DNA of 64,000 nucleotides, taken from positions 25,757-89,756 of the forward strand of contig NZ_RHUM01000016.1 in the NCBI RefSeq assembly GCF_003937915.1, written 5' to 3'. Shown in pieces: positions 18,785-28,010 of the stretch (its first letter is position 1; each line of letters starts with the position of its first letter). The stretch is from Erwinia sp. 198. GTDB taxonomy: Bacteria > Pseudomonadota > Gammaproteobacteria > Enterobacterales > Enterobacteriaceae. A model generated the notes under the pieces. That model saw nothing but the letters and a program-made list of their open reading frames with translations, did not search any database and had not been told where the DNA came from. A program made the position numbers and the translations under genes.

Positions 18785-19597
18785 ATGACGATTACGCTTC
18801 CACGCGAGACGCATTTCCGTCATCCCGATGAAAAAATCATTTTTCATTTCTGGCGGCCGGAAAAGAGCCTGTGTCAGGAGCACCGGCATGAGTATTGCGA
18901 ACTGTTTCTGGTGGAAAAAGGCAGCGGCATCCACGTTATTAATGAAAAACCCCACTTATTGACCGCAGGCACATTGTGTTATCTCAACCGTCATGATTAT
19001 CACCTTTTCGAAGAGATGAAGAATATCAGGCAGGTGAATTTACTTTATCTGGCGCCCGATCGTTTTAACGTGCTGAAAAGCATTGAGCACTTATTGATCC
19101 AGCCGGGTGAAAGCCGCGTCTGGCAGATAAATATGCGGGTGATGCAGCAGATTATTGTCAGACTAATGGCGCATTCGACCACAAAGTACGAAAACAAGCT
19201 GCTTTGCGAAAGCCATAAGGAAGCTATTTTTCTGGAAACGCTGCATACGCTGAACCAGTGGCGCTATAAAACCCAGGATTTCGCCTCCAGCGACGATCGC
19301 ATCAGCCAGATTATTATCTGGCTGAATAATCATCTGGCCGACCCGCTGGATATGACGCGCCTCTGCCAGACGTTTGCGATTTCACGCCGCACGCTGCAGC
19401 GAGGGTTTGTCGACTATACGGGCGTATCGCCGCAAAAATACCTGACTATCACAAGGCTGTTACAGGCAAAATATCACCTGCAATACGGCGATATGACCAT
19501 CTCCGAGGCGGGAAAACGCGTCGGCTTTAACGAGGTCAGCTATTTTTCCCGCCAGTTCCGCAAGCAGTTCGGTATTTCGCCCGGCCAGTGTTTGTAA
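18785..19597 (+). CDS. AraC-family regulator resembling RhaS/RhaR
   Basis: This 270-residue regulator has an N-terminal cupin-type sensor (about 1-130) and a C-terminal AraC double helix-turn-helix (about 168-270). The sensor reads HRHEYCELFLVEKGSGIHVIN then GTLCYLNRHDYHLFEE and NLLYLAPDRF, a pattern very close to RhaS/RhaR, the L-rhamnose activators. The DNA-binding part has FAISRRTLQRGF, GVSPQKYL and VGFNEVSYFSRQFRKQFGIS. It is most likely a rhamnose- or rhamnoside-responsive activator of the flanking cupin and lyase/transporter genes. The inducer is inferred from sequence resemblance. Its 3' end converges on the lyase gene, 15 bases away. Confidence 0.8.
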   Translation: MTITLPRETHFRHPDEKIIFHFWRPEKSLCQEHRHEYCELFLVEKGSGIHVINEKPHLLTAGTLCYLNRHDYHLFEEMKNIRQVNLLYLAPDRFNVLKSIEHLLIQPGESRVWQINMRVMQQIIVRLMAHSTTKYENKLLCESHKEAIFLETLHTLNQWRYKTQDFASSDDRISQIIIWLNNHLADPLDMTRLCQTFAISRRTLQRGFVDYTGVSPQKYLTITRLLQAKYHLQYGDMTISEAGKRVGFNEVSYFSRQFRKQFGISPGQCL

Positions 19598-19612
19598 GCC
19601 TGACCTGAGCGC

Positions 19613-20908
19613 TTACCCTTGCGCCTCAATAAGTTCCAGTTTCCCCGCCGCTACCGTCGCCGGATAGGGTTCGTCGCGGCAGATCGGCAACGCCTCCCAG
19701 CGCAGCCAGTAGCGATGCTGCGGGCTATAGTCGCTGTTCTGCGCCGCCAGCAGCTGCACCTCCGCCTGCGGATGCAGCTGCTGGCGTGGCCGCGTTAGCG
19801 CTTCCGGCAGCGTTACCCGGGCGGGAAGCGTTGCCGCTACGGTTAAGGACGCTTCGTCAATCAGCCAGCGTCCTGCGTCGTTCCACAACGAACGCCACGC
19901 CACCTCCAGCCCTTCTGCCGTCACGCACGGCGGCTGCAAAACCAGATCCGGCGGGATAGAGCCGGGCCCGTTGAAATCCCAGCGAAAACGCCACTGGCTG
20001 AGCTGGCTTCTCTGCCAGTTTCCCGTGCCGTCCGGCCTGGCGAGATAAGCCTGCGAGCAGCCGTGCCGATCGTAGCGGTGATAAATCAGTAGCGGTCTTC
20101 CCTGACTGTCAAAACCGATTTCCTGCACCATATTAATCAGCCCTTCGCCAACCCCGGCGCTATCGACGATTTCGCCTCGTTCCCGCGAGATGGGCAAGCT
20201 CAGGCTTTGTCCCGCAGAGGTTTCCCAGCGTTGCAGGTCGCGGCTACGCGCATAGGACAAACTGTTATTGGTTTCACAGTGAGGCGTCTCGCGCCACATC
20301 CAGACCAGATGCCACCAGCCATCCGGCCCGGCGACCGGCGGTCGCGCGTAGCCGTTGCGTAAGCCTTCGCCGTCGAGCAGCGGCGTGTCCAACAGGCGCG
20401 ACCACTGCCGCCGCGCCGTGCTGTAGACGTTATAGATATCGTCGCCGTTGCCGCTACAGCCGTCGCGATAGCGGAACAGTAAACGTCCCTGCGCGTCTTT
20501 AAAAAACAGCGGATAAGTCGCGCGCGCTTCGCGCGTGCCGGTCATCGCTCTGACCACGCGCAGCGAATAAATATCCAGCGGGCGTTCGGAGCGAAAATAG
20601 ATCAGCGGATCGACATGCATATTGCCGGAAAGGTGCAGATAGCCTGCGCTGTCTACGGCCATCGTCAGATAGTTATGTGAATCGTAATCGGTGATATTGG
20701 CGTTACGGCTGCGCGACGCCAGCCAGAAGCCTTCCGGCTGAAAAGTTTCCCATGTCGCTACGCCTGCCCGACGGCATCCTACGGTAATGCGATGCGCGGC
20801 GTCGTACCAGGCGGCAAACAGCGTTCCCTCATGATGCAGCAGGCAATAGAGCACGTTAAAATCTGCGCAGGCCTCGCCCACGGCAGAGACACGAACCTCT
20901 TTACTCAT
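19613..20908 (-). CDS. BNR_4-type beta-propeller protein, predicted cytoplasmic uronate lyase
   Basis: This 431-residue protein has no signal peptide. Repeated beta-propeller blade motifs run through it, with conserved family blocks DYDSHNYLTMAVDSAGYLHL, SGNMHVDPL (His78, His92, His98), FRYRDGCSGNGDD, WMWRETPHCETNNSLSYA (His210) and IYHRYDRHG (His277, Tyr279). This pattern is that of BNR_4 (PF15892) proteins. The family includes ulvan lyases (PL24/PL25) and resembles L-rhamnose-alpha-1,4-D-glucuronate lyases (PL42), which use His/Tyr beta-elimination in a seven-bladed propeller. It starts three bases after the transporter stop with a GGAGAG ribosome site inside the transporter gene, so the pair is coupled. 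Substrate is inferred from context; a non-catalytic propeller remains possible. Confidence 0.65.
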   Translation of the reverse strand: MSKEVRVSAVGEACADFNVLYCLLHHEGTLFAAWYDAAHRITVGCRRAGVATWETFQPEGFWLASRSRNANITDYDSHNYLTMAVDSAGYLHLSGNMHVDPLIYFRSERPLDIYSLRVVRAMTGTREARATYPLFFKDAQGRLLFRYRDGCSGNGDDIYNVYSTARRQWSRLLDTPLLDGEGLRNGYARPPVAGPDGWWHLVWMWRETPHCETNNSLSYARSRDLQRWETSAGQSLSLPISRERGEIVDSAGVGEGLINMVQEIGFDSQGRPLLIYHRYDRHGCSQAYLARPDGTGNWQRSQLSQWRFRWDFNGPGSIPPDLVLQPPCVTAEGLEVAWRSLWNDAGRWLIDEASLTVAATLPARVTLPEALTRPRQQLHPQAEVQLLAAQNSDYSPQHRYWLRWEALPICRDEPYPATVAAGKLELIEAQG

Positions 20909-20911
20909 CTT

Positions 20912-22174
20912 TCACTCTCCTTGATTGTTTTTACGGCGCAGAAAATAAACGGCCAGCACGATGGCCCCGGTGGGGTGAAGGATCGCACCGATATAGATCG
21001 GCACGGCATAGCCAAAGGCATCGATAATCGTGCCGACAAAGCCGTTGAAAAGAGTGGCGCTGATGCCGCCGAGCGCGCTCATGATGCCAATAGCGGTGGC
21101 GATGGCCGCGCGCGGCACCAGCCCGCCCATCATGATGGTCACCATACTCAGCCAGGCGGTGCACATAAAATTAATGACGGTCATAATGCCTACCGCCAAC
21201 CAGATGTTTTGCACCGTGGGCAGTAAACAAATCAGCGGTGCCAGACAGGTTACCGTCCAGATCAGATTCAGCCGCGCCCGGGTTGGCCCGACGCCGCGCG
21301 CTACCAGCCGATCGGAGATCCGGCACACCAGCAGCACGCCAAACACCGCCGCCAGCGGCGGAAACCACATCAGCTCGCCTACGCGCGCCAGACTCAGCCC
21401 CAGCTTTTCCTGCATAAAGCCGATCTGCCAGTATTGATAAAAGAACCAGAAAGGATCGGTCAGCAGCCGCGCGATAATCAGCGTCCAGACGGGCGCGGAA
21501 GCCAGCACCAACTTGTAGCGTTGCAGCGTGGAAACGCGGTCGTCCTCTCTTTCCGACAGCGGCTCTGCCGACGTCGGCTGGCGACGGCTGGCGAGAAACC
21601 ACAGCAGGCCGACCAGGATGCCCGCCAAGGCCGGAATAAAGAATGCCCAGCGCCAGCCGCCCGCCAGCGTAACCCAGGCGATAAAGGGCGGCGCGACGAT
21701 CAGGCCCAGCGACTGAATAATATTGGTCAGCTGAAAAGCGAAAGCACGCTGCTCCGCTTTAAACCAGGTAAATATCGCCAGCGTTAAGGCGGGCACGACG
21801 CCGGACTCCGCTATGCCAAGAATAAAGCGACCAATTAGCATCCCGGCCAGCGAATGCGACAGGCCGGTGATCAGCGTGGCTGTCGACATTAGCAGCGTTA
21901 AAAAGGTCAGCACGCAGCGGCTGCCGAATTTATCCACCAGCGCGCCCGAGAAAAAATACATCACGATATACGGCAGCATAAAAGCGGTAATCAGCAACGA
22001 ATACTCTTTATTGCCCACGCCCATTTCATCCATCAGCGTGGTTTTAAGGATGGAAACAATTTGCCGATCGAAAGAGAAGAAAAACAGAATGCAGCCGAGC
22101 AACAGCAGAAGCAGGGAAATAAAAAGACCGAACTTATTTCCTTCCCTGGTGAGTAATGCCTGTCCTTTTTCCAT
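20912..22174 (-). CDS. ACS-family MFS transporter, predicted uronate/rhamno-oligosaccharide uptake
   Basis: This 420-residue, 12-helix major facilitator belongs by pattern to the anion:cation symporter group (ExuT, GudP, RhmT-like). FFFSFDRQIVSILK lies in helix 1, GRFILGIAESGVVPA in helix 4, and a central charged loop (SAEPLSEREDDRVSTLQRYK) separates the halves. ACS members carry hexuronates, aldonates and small acidic sugars. It is the promoter-proximal gene of a two-gene operon with the BNR_4 protein. The ribosome site GCGAGGGA precedes the ATG. Substrate is inferred from its partners: a uronate-containing disaccharide such as Rha-GlcA. Confidence 0.75.
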   Translation of the reverse strand: MEKGQALLTREGNKFGLFISLLLLLLGCILFFFSFDRQIVSILKTTLMDEMGVGNKEYSLLITAFMLPYIVMYFFSGALVDKFGSRCVLTFLTLLMSTATLITGLSHSLAGMLIGRFILGIAESGVVPALTLAIFTWFKAEQRAFAFQLTNIIQSLGLIVAPPFIAWVTLAGGWRWAFFIPALAGILVGLLWFLASRRQPTSAEPLSEREDDRVSTLQRYKLVLASAPVWTLIIARLLTDPFWFFYQYWQIGFMQEKLGLSLARVGELMWFPPLAAVFGVLLVCRISDRLVARGVGPTRARLNLIWTVTCLAPLICLLPTVQNIWLAVGIMTVINFMCTAWLSMVTIMMGGLVPRAAIATAIGIMSALGGISATLFNGFVGTIIDAFGYAVPIYIGAILHPTGAIVLAVYFLRRKNNQGE

Positions 22175-22261
22175 ATATCCCTCGCGGTAATGCCTTTAAA
22201 TGAGAATACGGCGCGAGTATAAAATGGATGATATCGGGCAAAAGAGCGGGATGATTTACTC

Positions 22262-22277
22262 TGTGAATAGCATCATG
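22262..22277. promoter_or_regulatory. CRP-like site upstream of the ACS-family transporter
   Basis: TGTGA-N6-TCATG (22262-22277) lies about 90 bases before the transporter start. It has the same half-site sequences as the site at 18597-18612. A carbon-source operon under cAMP-CRP control is expected to carry one. Confidence 0.5.
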
Positions 22278-22319
22278 GCGATTTGTACTTTAGCGCCAGA
22301 ACGGCGGGAGAAATGGCAT

Positions 22320-22337
22320 TTGCCCGCAGATGGCGGG
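22320..22337. terminator. Hairpin after cyaA
   Basis: GCCCGC and GCGGGC (about 22321-22337) form a short GC-rich hairpin a few bases past the cyaA stop on the minus strand. No U-run follows. Confidence 0.35.
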
Positions 22338-22341
22338 CGCA

Positions 22342-24891
22342 TCAATGCATCTGATAACGCGGCGTGTAGTCGCTGGGATCGTTGTCTGAATCGGTCGCAC
22401 ACAGCTGCGTCAGCGTCTGGCTGCGGAAAGGAATAACCTGAAAACGATCGTCCACCTGCACAATCTGGTAGAACTGCGGCAGGTTAAAATTGATAAAGCT
22501 GGAGCCGTAGGTAAAGCGATCGTGTGAGGAGGAGTAGAAGCGGCTGACGTCGCGCACCAGCTCCTCTTTACTGCCCTCGCAGTGGTGATAGATCTCGACC
22601 CGGTTAGTCTCATCCAGGATGTAGATATTAAAGCCACGATCGTCTTTCGTATCCTCAAAGAAAAACTGGATGATGCCTTCGCTGGCGTAGCCGTTGACTA
22701 CCGACGGCAGCCGCGTCTGATCGGTTTCCACCTTGATCGACAGGCCGTGCAGCTTGTTGTTGGAGATGGCACCGTAAAACTCCACGGCGTTTTCCAGCTT
22801 TTGCACCGAGACGCTCAGCCGCTCAAAGAACAGTCCCCAGGTTTGTCCGGCCACGCGCACGGCTTTAAACCGGCCGGGTTCCTGGCGCGTGCTGGAGAGG
22901 CGCAGTTCGATACACTCCGAAACCAGCTGTTGCACGCGAGTACGGATCAGACCGCGCAGATGCTGGCTATAGCAAAAAACCTCGACGTTATCCGGCGGCG
23001 CGGCATCCTGATGCATTTTACCCAGGATGGTTTTCAGCGCCTCGATCATTGCCTGCTCGCCGTTGAAATGCAGCGTGCGGACTTCATTCCACGAATTGCG
23101 GTAAAGCAGATCGATGCTGCCGATCAGGCACTGCTGCTGCTGCCCAAAGCTGAATACATCCAGCTTGCGGAAGTCAAAATGCACCACCTGATTGCGGAAG
23201 GCCGCGGTAGGATCGTGTTCCAGGTTAACGATGATTGCCAGATGGCGGATTTCGCACGGGCTGTAAAGCGCCTTTGCCGTCGGCGCGGGCAGCCGCAGTG
23301 GGAAATGGTGCGACACGTCCGCCACCAGTTCCTGCAGCCTCGCCAGATCGCAAATTTCATTGCCTTTAATGTGCAGCCGCGTTTTGCTGGTCAGCAGGCC
23401 GTTGAACCACGCCCACGCCACCAGCTTGTTCAGGTAGCGGTTATATTCCAGCGGCTGATGGCTGATGATGGACTGCATATCCGGCGACTGATTATAAAGA
23501 TACCAGCCGGCGCGGTTGGCGCGGCCGTGCGGCACGTGAATAAAGGTCAGATGCGGCTCGGAAAGATCGGGCGAAATCTGTGGATTGAGCAGCGTCACCT
23601 TGCCCGGCAGCGCTTCGAAAGCGGCGTAGAGCTTGCGGGTCAACACGCCGATATCCTGTGGACTGGCGCTGACGCTCAGATTATTGCGGCGGGCAAAGCG
23701 GATCAGGTTGCGGTAGCTCTGCATCATCGCGTCCAGCAGCTCGTTGTGCGCTTCACGCACGCGACCGATTTTCCACTCGGCGCGGCTGTCGAGCATGGTA
23801 AGCCGCTCCTGGTCCCAGCCCCATTCGCTGACCAGCTGGCTGAGGATTTCACGCCGCCAGCCCGGATCGCTGTCGACGGACAGTTTTTCACGCACCTTCA
23901 GATAGAAGCAGCGGCGTACCAAATCCAGACGCGCGTGATCGTCAATGCTGGTGAGATAATGCGTAACGCGTTCCAGCATCATGCAGTAGGGATCCAGACC
24001 GTAAGAGACGATTTCGCCATCGTGCAGGCGCTGTTTGATATCCATCGCCAGCAGCCTGGTGCCCGGGTACTCCCAGGAGTAGGCTTCCAGCAGCAGCGTT
24101 TTCAGCACCGCCTTATAGGGCGAATCGATACTTTTATAGAGCTGCCACAGGCTCGCGCCAAAATACTCCTCGGCGGAAAGCGTGCTCAGACCGCCCAAAT
24201 CAAGCCACTCGTTCGGGGTCAGCACGCCTTTTTGATACAGCGACATCACATAGTCGTCGTAATGCTCTTCTTCTTCGCCCGGCACCATATTCCACAGGAT
24301 GCGTTTGCCGGCCATGCGTACGGCGGTGCGATAGAATTCGTCCAGCAGCAGGATATGCTGCGTGGAACCGCAGTCTTCACCGCCCAGGCTGCCGCTTTCG
24401 TTATGACGGAAGCGGTTTTCGTCAATCAGAAAGAAGCTGGCATCGACGCCCATACCGGCGCACCATTTTTGCAGCAGCGTACATTTCTTTTGCAGCGCCA
24501 GACGCTCTTCGTTATCCAGCCAGGATTGATGGCAGACCCAGATATCCAGGTCGGAAGTGGCATTCTGACCGACGGAAGAAGTGCTGCCCATGGAGTAAAC
24601 GCCGGTAATTGGCATCTCACCCTGCGGCGTAAGCGCGGCGAGAGATCCAGATTTACCTTCTAAATCATAAAGATAATTTTTTTGGCTTTCGTCAGGCGTG
24701 TAGAAGCTGATGCCATGTGGAACGTTACCTGCAAGGTAACCCGGCATCAAAGGATGATGATAATGTAATAAGGTCGGCAGCAGACTGTAAACCTGTTGAA
24801 AAGCAGGTCCCATGGCCGCCAGCGCGCGATCGACGCGTAGCTGGTTGATGGCATCCAGTCTCTGTTTCAGTGTCTCAATGTAGAGGTACAA
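22342..24891 (-). CDS. cyaA: Class I adenylate cyclase CyaA
   Basis: CyaA makes cAMP from ATP for CRP regulation and is controlled by the glucose PTS through EIIA-Glc. The 849-residue product is collinear with E. coli CyaA (848 aa). The N-terminal catalytic domain carries [20 protein letters not shown] (nucleotidyltransferase GSxxxxDxD), [20 protein letters not shown] and [13 protein letters not shown]. The C-terminal regulatory half ends after [18 protein letters not shown]. The start is taken at a TTG (24891; [11 protein letters not shown]), the same rare codon E. coli uses to keep CyaA low; the frame stays open 17 codons upstream with no family match. It is divergent from hemC. Confidence 0.97.
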   Translation of the reverse strand: MYLYIETLKQRLDAINQLRVDRALAAMGPAFQQVYSLLPTLLHYHHPLMPGYLAGNVPHGISFYTPDESQKNYLYDLEGKSGSLAALTPQGEMPITGVYSMGSTSSVGQNATSDLDIWVCHQSWLDNEERLALQKKCTLLQKWCAGMGVDASFFLIDENRFRHNESGSLGGEDCGSTQHILLLDEFYRTAVRMAGKRILWNMVPGEEEEHYDDYVMSLYQKGVLTPNEWLDLGGLSTLSAEEYFGASLWQLYKSIDSPYKAVLKTLLLEAYSWEYPGTRLLAMDIKQRLHDGEIVSYGLDPYCMMLERVTHYLTSIDDHARLDLVRRCFYLKVREKLSVDSDPGWRREILSQLVSEWGWDQERLTMLDSRAEWKIGRVREAHNELLDAMMQSYRNLIRFARRNNLSVSASPQDIGVLTRKLYAAFEALPGKVTLLNPQISPDLSEPHLTFIHVPHGRANRAGWYLYNQSPDMQSIISHQPLEYNRYLNKLVAWAWFNGLLTSKTRLHIKGNEICDLARLQELVADVSHHFPLRLPAPTAKALYSPCEIRHLAIIVNLEHDPTAAFRNQVVHFDFRKLDVFSFGQQQQCLIGSIDLLYRNSWNEVRTLHFNGEQAMIEALKTILGKMHQDAAPPDNVEVFCYSQHLRGLIRTRVQQLVSECIELRLSSTRQEPGRFKAVRVAGQTWGLFFERLSVSVQKLENAVEFYGAISNNKLHGLSIKVETDQTRLPSVVNGYASEGIIQFFFEDTKDDRGFNIYILDETNRVEIYHHCEGSKEELVRDVSRFYSSSHDRFTYGSSFINFNLPQFYQIVQVDDRFQVIPFRSQTLTQLCATDSDNDPSDYTPRYQMH

Positions 24892-25178
24892 GACGTCTCG
24901 CCTGATTATCCCAGTGCCTGCAAAAAACCCCGTTCCCGACATCCGCCGCTTGCTTTAAAAATAGTCGTGCGAATAATTGCTGGAAACGTGATCAATCTAA
25001 CACCTGGTCGGTTGACCGTAAAGAAAGTTGCGCTACCAAACAGTTTAGCACGTTTTACCATCACCCCGACCGAAAAAGCCCGCATACAGCCAGCGCCTGC
25101 CGTTTCAGGCGGCGGAAACTGTCAGCCTTCCCGTATCAATGATAGGATAATCAGTGAACGATAAAAACGGTAACCAGC
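24892..25178. promoter_or_regulatory. cyaA/hemC divergent promoter region with CRP site
   Basis: On the minus strand, AGGTGTTAGATTGATCACGT (24984-25005 in total) matches the E. coli cyaA P2 CRP site almost base for base. There, cAMP-CRP represses cyaA. The same 287-base region must also hold the hemC promoter, which I did not resolve. No gene is seen in it. Confidence 0.75.
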
Positions 25179-26120
25179 ATGTCAGACAAAATTTTAAGAA
25201 TAGCTACCCGCCAGAGTCCGCTTGCGCTGTGGCAGGCGCACTATGTTCAACAGCGCCTGATGGCCTGTCATCCGGGGCTGAGCGTTGAGCTGGTGCCCAT
25301 GGTCACCAAAGGCGACATCATTTTAGATACGCCGCTGGCCAAGGTCGGCGGCAAGGGCCTGTTCGTGAAAGAGCTGGAACAGGCGCTACTGGACGGCCGC
25401 GCGGATATTGCCGTTCACTCCATGAAGGATGTGCCGGTCGAGTTTCCTCAAGGCCTGGGGCTGGTCACGATTTGCGAGCGCGAAGATCCGCTGGACGCCT
25501 TTGTTTCCCATCGCTTTGATTCCGTTGACGCGCTGCCTCAGGGCGCGGTGGTCGGCACCAGCAGCCTGCGCCGCCAGTGTCAGCTGAGCGCGCGCCGTCC
25601 GGATCTGGTTATCCGCTCGCTGCGCGGTAATGTCGGCACCCGTTTAAGCAAGCTGGATGCGGGCGAATACGATGCCATTATCCTTGCCGTCGCCGGACTG
25701 AAGCGTCTGGGCATGGGCGATCGCATTCGCCATGCCATGCCTGCGGAAGAGTCGCTGCCTGCGGTCGGCCAGGGCGCGGTCGGGATTGAATGCCGTCTTG
25801 ACGACGCGCAAACCATCACGCTGCTCGCCGCGCTGAATGATGAAGACACCGCGGTGCGCGTTAAGGCCGAGCGGGCGATGAATACCCGGCTGGAAGGCGG
25901 CTGTCAGGTACCGATCGGCAGCTTTGCCGAACTGGAAGGCGACGAGCTGTGGCTGCGCGGCCTGGTCGGCTCGCCGGACGGGCGCGCTATGATCCGCGGC
26001 GAGCGCCGTGGCCCGCGCGAAGACGCCGAAAAGATGGGCATCTCGCTTGCAGAAGAGCTGCTGAATAATGGCGCACGCGAAATTCTGGCGGAAGTGTATA
26101 AAGGAAATCCGCCCAGATGA
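25179..26120 (+). CDS. hemC: Porphobilinogen deaminase HemC
   Basis: HemC polymerises four porphobilinogens into hydroxymethylbilane in heme synthesis. The 313-residue product matches E. coli Hem[13 protein letters not shown] is at the N-terminus, and [29 protein letters not shown] follows in two family blocks. SLRRQCQL and [13 protein letters not shown] bind the cofactor, and [10 protein letters not shown] contains the cysteine that carries the dipyrromethane cofactor. Its stop overlaps the hemD start (ATGA). Confidence 0.97.
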   Translation: MSDKILRIATRQSPLALWQAHYVQQRLMACHPGLSVELVPMVTKGDIILDTPLAKVGGKGLFVKELEQALLDGRADIAVHSMKDVPVEFPQGLGLVTICEREDPLDAFVSHRFDSVDALPQGAVVGTSSLRRQCQLSARRPDLVIRSLRGNVGTRLSKLDAGEYDAIILAVAGLKRLGMGDRIRHAMPAEESLPAVGQGAVGIECRLDDAQTITLLAALNDEDTAVRVKAERAMNTRLEGGCQVPIGSFAELEGDELWLRGLVGSPDGRAMIRGERRGPREDAEKMGISLAEELLNNGAREILAEVYKGNPPR

Positions 26121-26857
26121 GCATCCTGGTAACCCGTCCGACACCGGCGGCCGAAGAATTGGTCAGTCGTTTACGTACCGCTGGCCGGGTTGCCTGGGCG
26201 ATGCCGCTAATCGAATTTACGCCGGGCACCGGTCTGGACGATCTGCCGGGCCAGCTGACGTCGCTACAGCGTGGCGATCTGGTTTTTCTTTTGTCGCAGC
26301 ATGCGATCCATTACGCTCACCCCGCCTTAGCGCGAGCCGGCGTGTCATGGCCCGCTTCGCTGCACTACTATGCTATAGGCCGCACTACCGCGCTCGCCTT
26401 GCATACCGTCAGCGGACACGATGTCGTCTGGCCACACGAGCGCGAAACCAGCGAGATCTTAATTCAGCTTCCTGCCTTACAGCAGGTAGCCGGCAAACGC
26501 GCGCTGATCCTGCGCGGCAACGGCGGGCGGGAATTACTGGCGGAAACCTTGCAACAGCGCGGCGCTGATGTACAGTTTGTTGAATGCTATCAACGCTGTG
26601 CGAAAATTTATCAGGGCGCCATTGAAGGCCGCCGCTGGCGTGACCGCCAGGTGGATACGCTGGTGGTTACCAGCGGCGAAATGCTACAGCAGCTTTATTC
26701 GCTGTTCCCGGAGATCGATCGCGAGGAATGGCTTCTGCACTGTCGGCTGATTGTCGTCAGTGAACGTCTGGCTACCCGTGCCGCAGAACTGGGCTGGCGC
26801 GATATCAGGGTGGCCGAGGGTGCCGATAACGACGCCTTACTGCGCGCGTTACAATAA
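26117..26857 (+). CDS. hemD: Uroporphyrinogen-III synthase HemD
   Basis: HemD cyclises hydroxymethylbilane to uroporphyrinogen III. The 246-residue product has the loosely conserved two-domain HemD fold. [20 protein letters not shown] is at the N-terminus, then [44 protein letters not shown] and [19 protein letters not shown]. It is coupled to hemC by a 4-base overlap and followed 23 bases later by hemX. Confidence 0.96.
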   Translation: MSILVTRPTPAAEELVSRLRTAGRVAWAMPLIEFTPGTGLDDLPGQLTSLQRGDLVFLLSQHAIHYAHPALARAGVSWPASLHYYAIGRTTALALHTVSGHDVVWPHERETSEILIQLPALQQVAGKRALILRGNGGRELLAETLQQRGADVQFVECYQRCAKIYQGAIEGRRWRDRQVDTLVVTSGEMLQQLYSLFPEIDREEWLLHCRLIVVSERLATRAAELGWRDIRVAEGADNDALLRALQ

Positions 26858-26880
26858 ACTTAAATATGGGATGTGCCACA

Positions 26881-28008
26881 ATGACGGAACAAAAAGAGTC
26901 CTCTGCCATGGTTGAAGCAACCACCCCGGAGGAAGCGACCTTAACGCCAAAGCAACAGCCCGACCGTAAGCCGCGTAATGCCGCTACGGCGCTGGCCGTG
27001 CTGGCGATTGCTATTGCGCTGGCTACGGGCGCAGGCCTCTATTTCCACGCCCGCACTCAGGCTCAGCAGCAGGCCGCGACTAACCAGGCGCTGGCCAGCC
27101 AGCTTGCCAGTTTGCAGCAGGACGCCGCTGGCGAAAAACAGAATCTGGTGCGTCAGCTGGCCACGCAGAGCAGCGCGCTGGATACCGCACGCGCTCAGCA
27201 GGCGGCCACGAGCAAGCAGCTGGAAGAGCTGAAAGAGAAAGTGGCGACTATCTCGGGCAATGACGCACACACCTGGCTGCTGGCGCAGGCGGATTACCTG
27301 GTCAAACTGGCCGGGCGCAAACTGTGGAGCGATCAGGACGTAACTACTGCTGCTGCGCTGCTGAAAAGCGCCGATGCCAGCCTGGCCGATATGAACGATC
27401 CCAGCCTGATCGACGCGCGTCGCGCGTTAACTCAGGATATCAGTTCGCTCTCCGCCGTGAGTCAGGTTGACTACGACGGTATTATCCTCAAGCTAAACCA
27501 GCTATCCAACGGCGTGGATAATCTTCGCCTGGCCGATAACGACAGCGACGACGCGCCGATGGACGCCGACGGCGGCGAGCTTTCCTCTTCGCTGCGCGAG
27601 TGGCGGCAGAATCTGGTGAAAAGCTGGCATAACTTTATGGATGATTTCATCACTATCCGTCGCCGCGACACCACCGCAGAGCCGCTGCTGGCCCCTAATC
27701 AGGATATTTACCTGCGGGAAAACATCCGTTCGCGCCTGCTGATCGCCGCTCAGGCCGTACCGCGTCATCAGGATCAGGTTTATAAGCAGTCTATTGATAC
27801 GGTCTCTGCCTGGGTTCGCGCCTGGTTCGACACTAACGATGCGGCAACCAAAGCTTTCCTGAGCCAGCTGGACGAGCTGAGCCAGCAGAGCGTGTCGATG
27901 GACGTGCCGGATACGCTGCAAAGCCAGCCGATGCTGGATAAGCTGATGCAAACGCGCGTGCGCAACCTGCTGGCCCAGCCGGGTGTCCAACAGCAGCAGG
28001 GAGAATGA
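26881..28008 (+). CDS. hemX: HemX, membrane-anchored protein of the hemCDXY operon
   Basis: This 375-residue protein has a Pro/Glu/Thr-rich cytoplasmic N-terminus and a single transmembrane helix (about residues 35-55, [20 protein letters not shown]). A long coiled coil follows ([18 protein letters not shown] and onwards), then a periplasmic domain. It corresponds to E. coli HemX. Despite older annotation as uroporphyrin-III methyltransferase, no SAM-binding motif is visible; its role is unsettled. ATG 26881 (MTEQKES) fits the family better than the in-frame ATG at 26866. Confidence 0.93.
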   Translation: MTEQKESSAMVEATTPEEATLTPKQQPDRKPRNAATALAVLAIAIALATGAGLYFHARTQAQQQAATNQALASQLASLQQDAAGEKQNLVRQLATQSSALDTARAQQAATSKQLEELKEKVATISGNDAHTWLLAQADYLVKLAGRKLWSDQDVTTAAALLKSADASLADMNDPSLIDARRALTQDISSLSAVSQVDYDGIILKLNQLSNGVDNLRLADNDSDDAPMDADGGELSSSLREWRQNLVKSWHNFMDDFITIRRRDTTAEPLLAPNQDIYLRENIRSRLLIAAQAVPRHQDQVYKQSIDTVSAWVRAWFDTNDAATKAFLSQLDELSQQSVSMDVPDTLQSQPMLDKLMQTRVRNLLAQPGVQQQQGE

Positions 28009-28010
28009 GC

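Noticed and set aside
22582..24663. 693-codon open frame on the plus strand
   Set aside because: It lies antisense to cyaA, whose protein matches the family throughout. Open antisense frames are common in GC-rich DNA, and the translation has no recognisable domain.
26881..28008. hemX as a uroporphyrinogen-III C-methyltransferase
   Set aside because: The old annotation is not supported: the sequence shows a membrane anchor and coiled coil without SAM-methyltransferase motifs.
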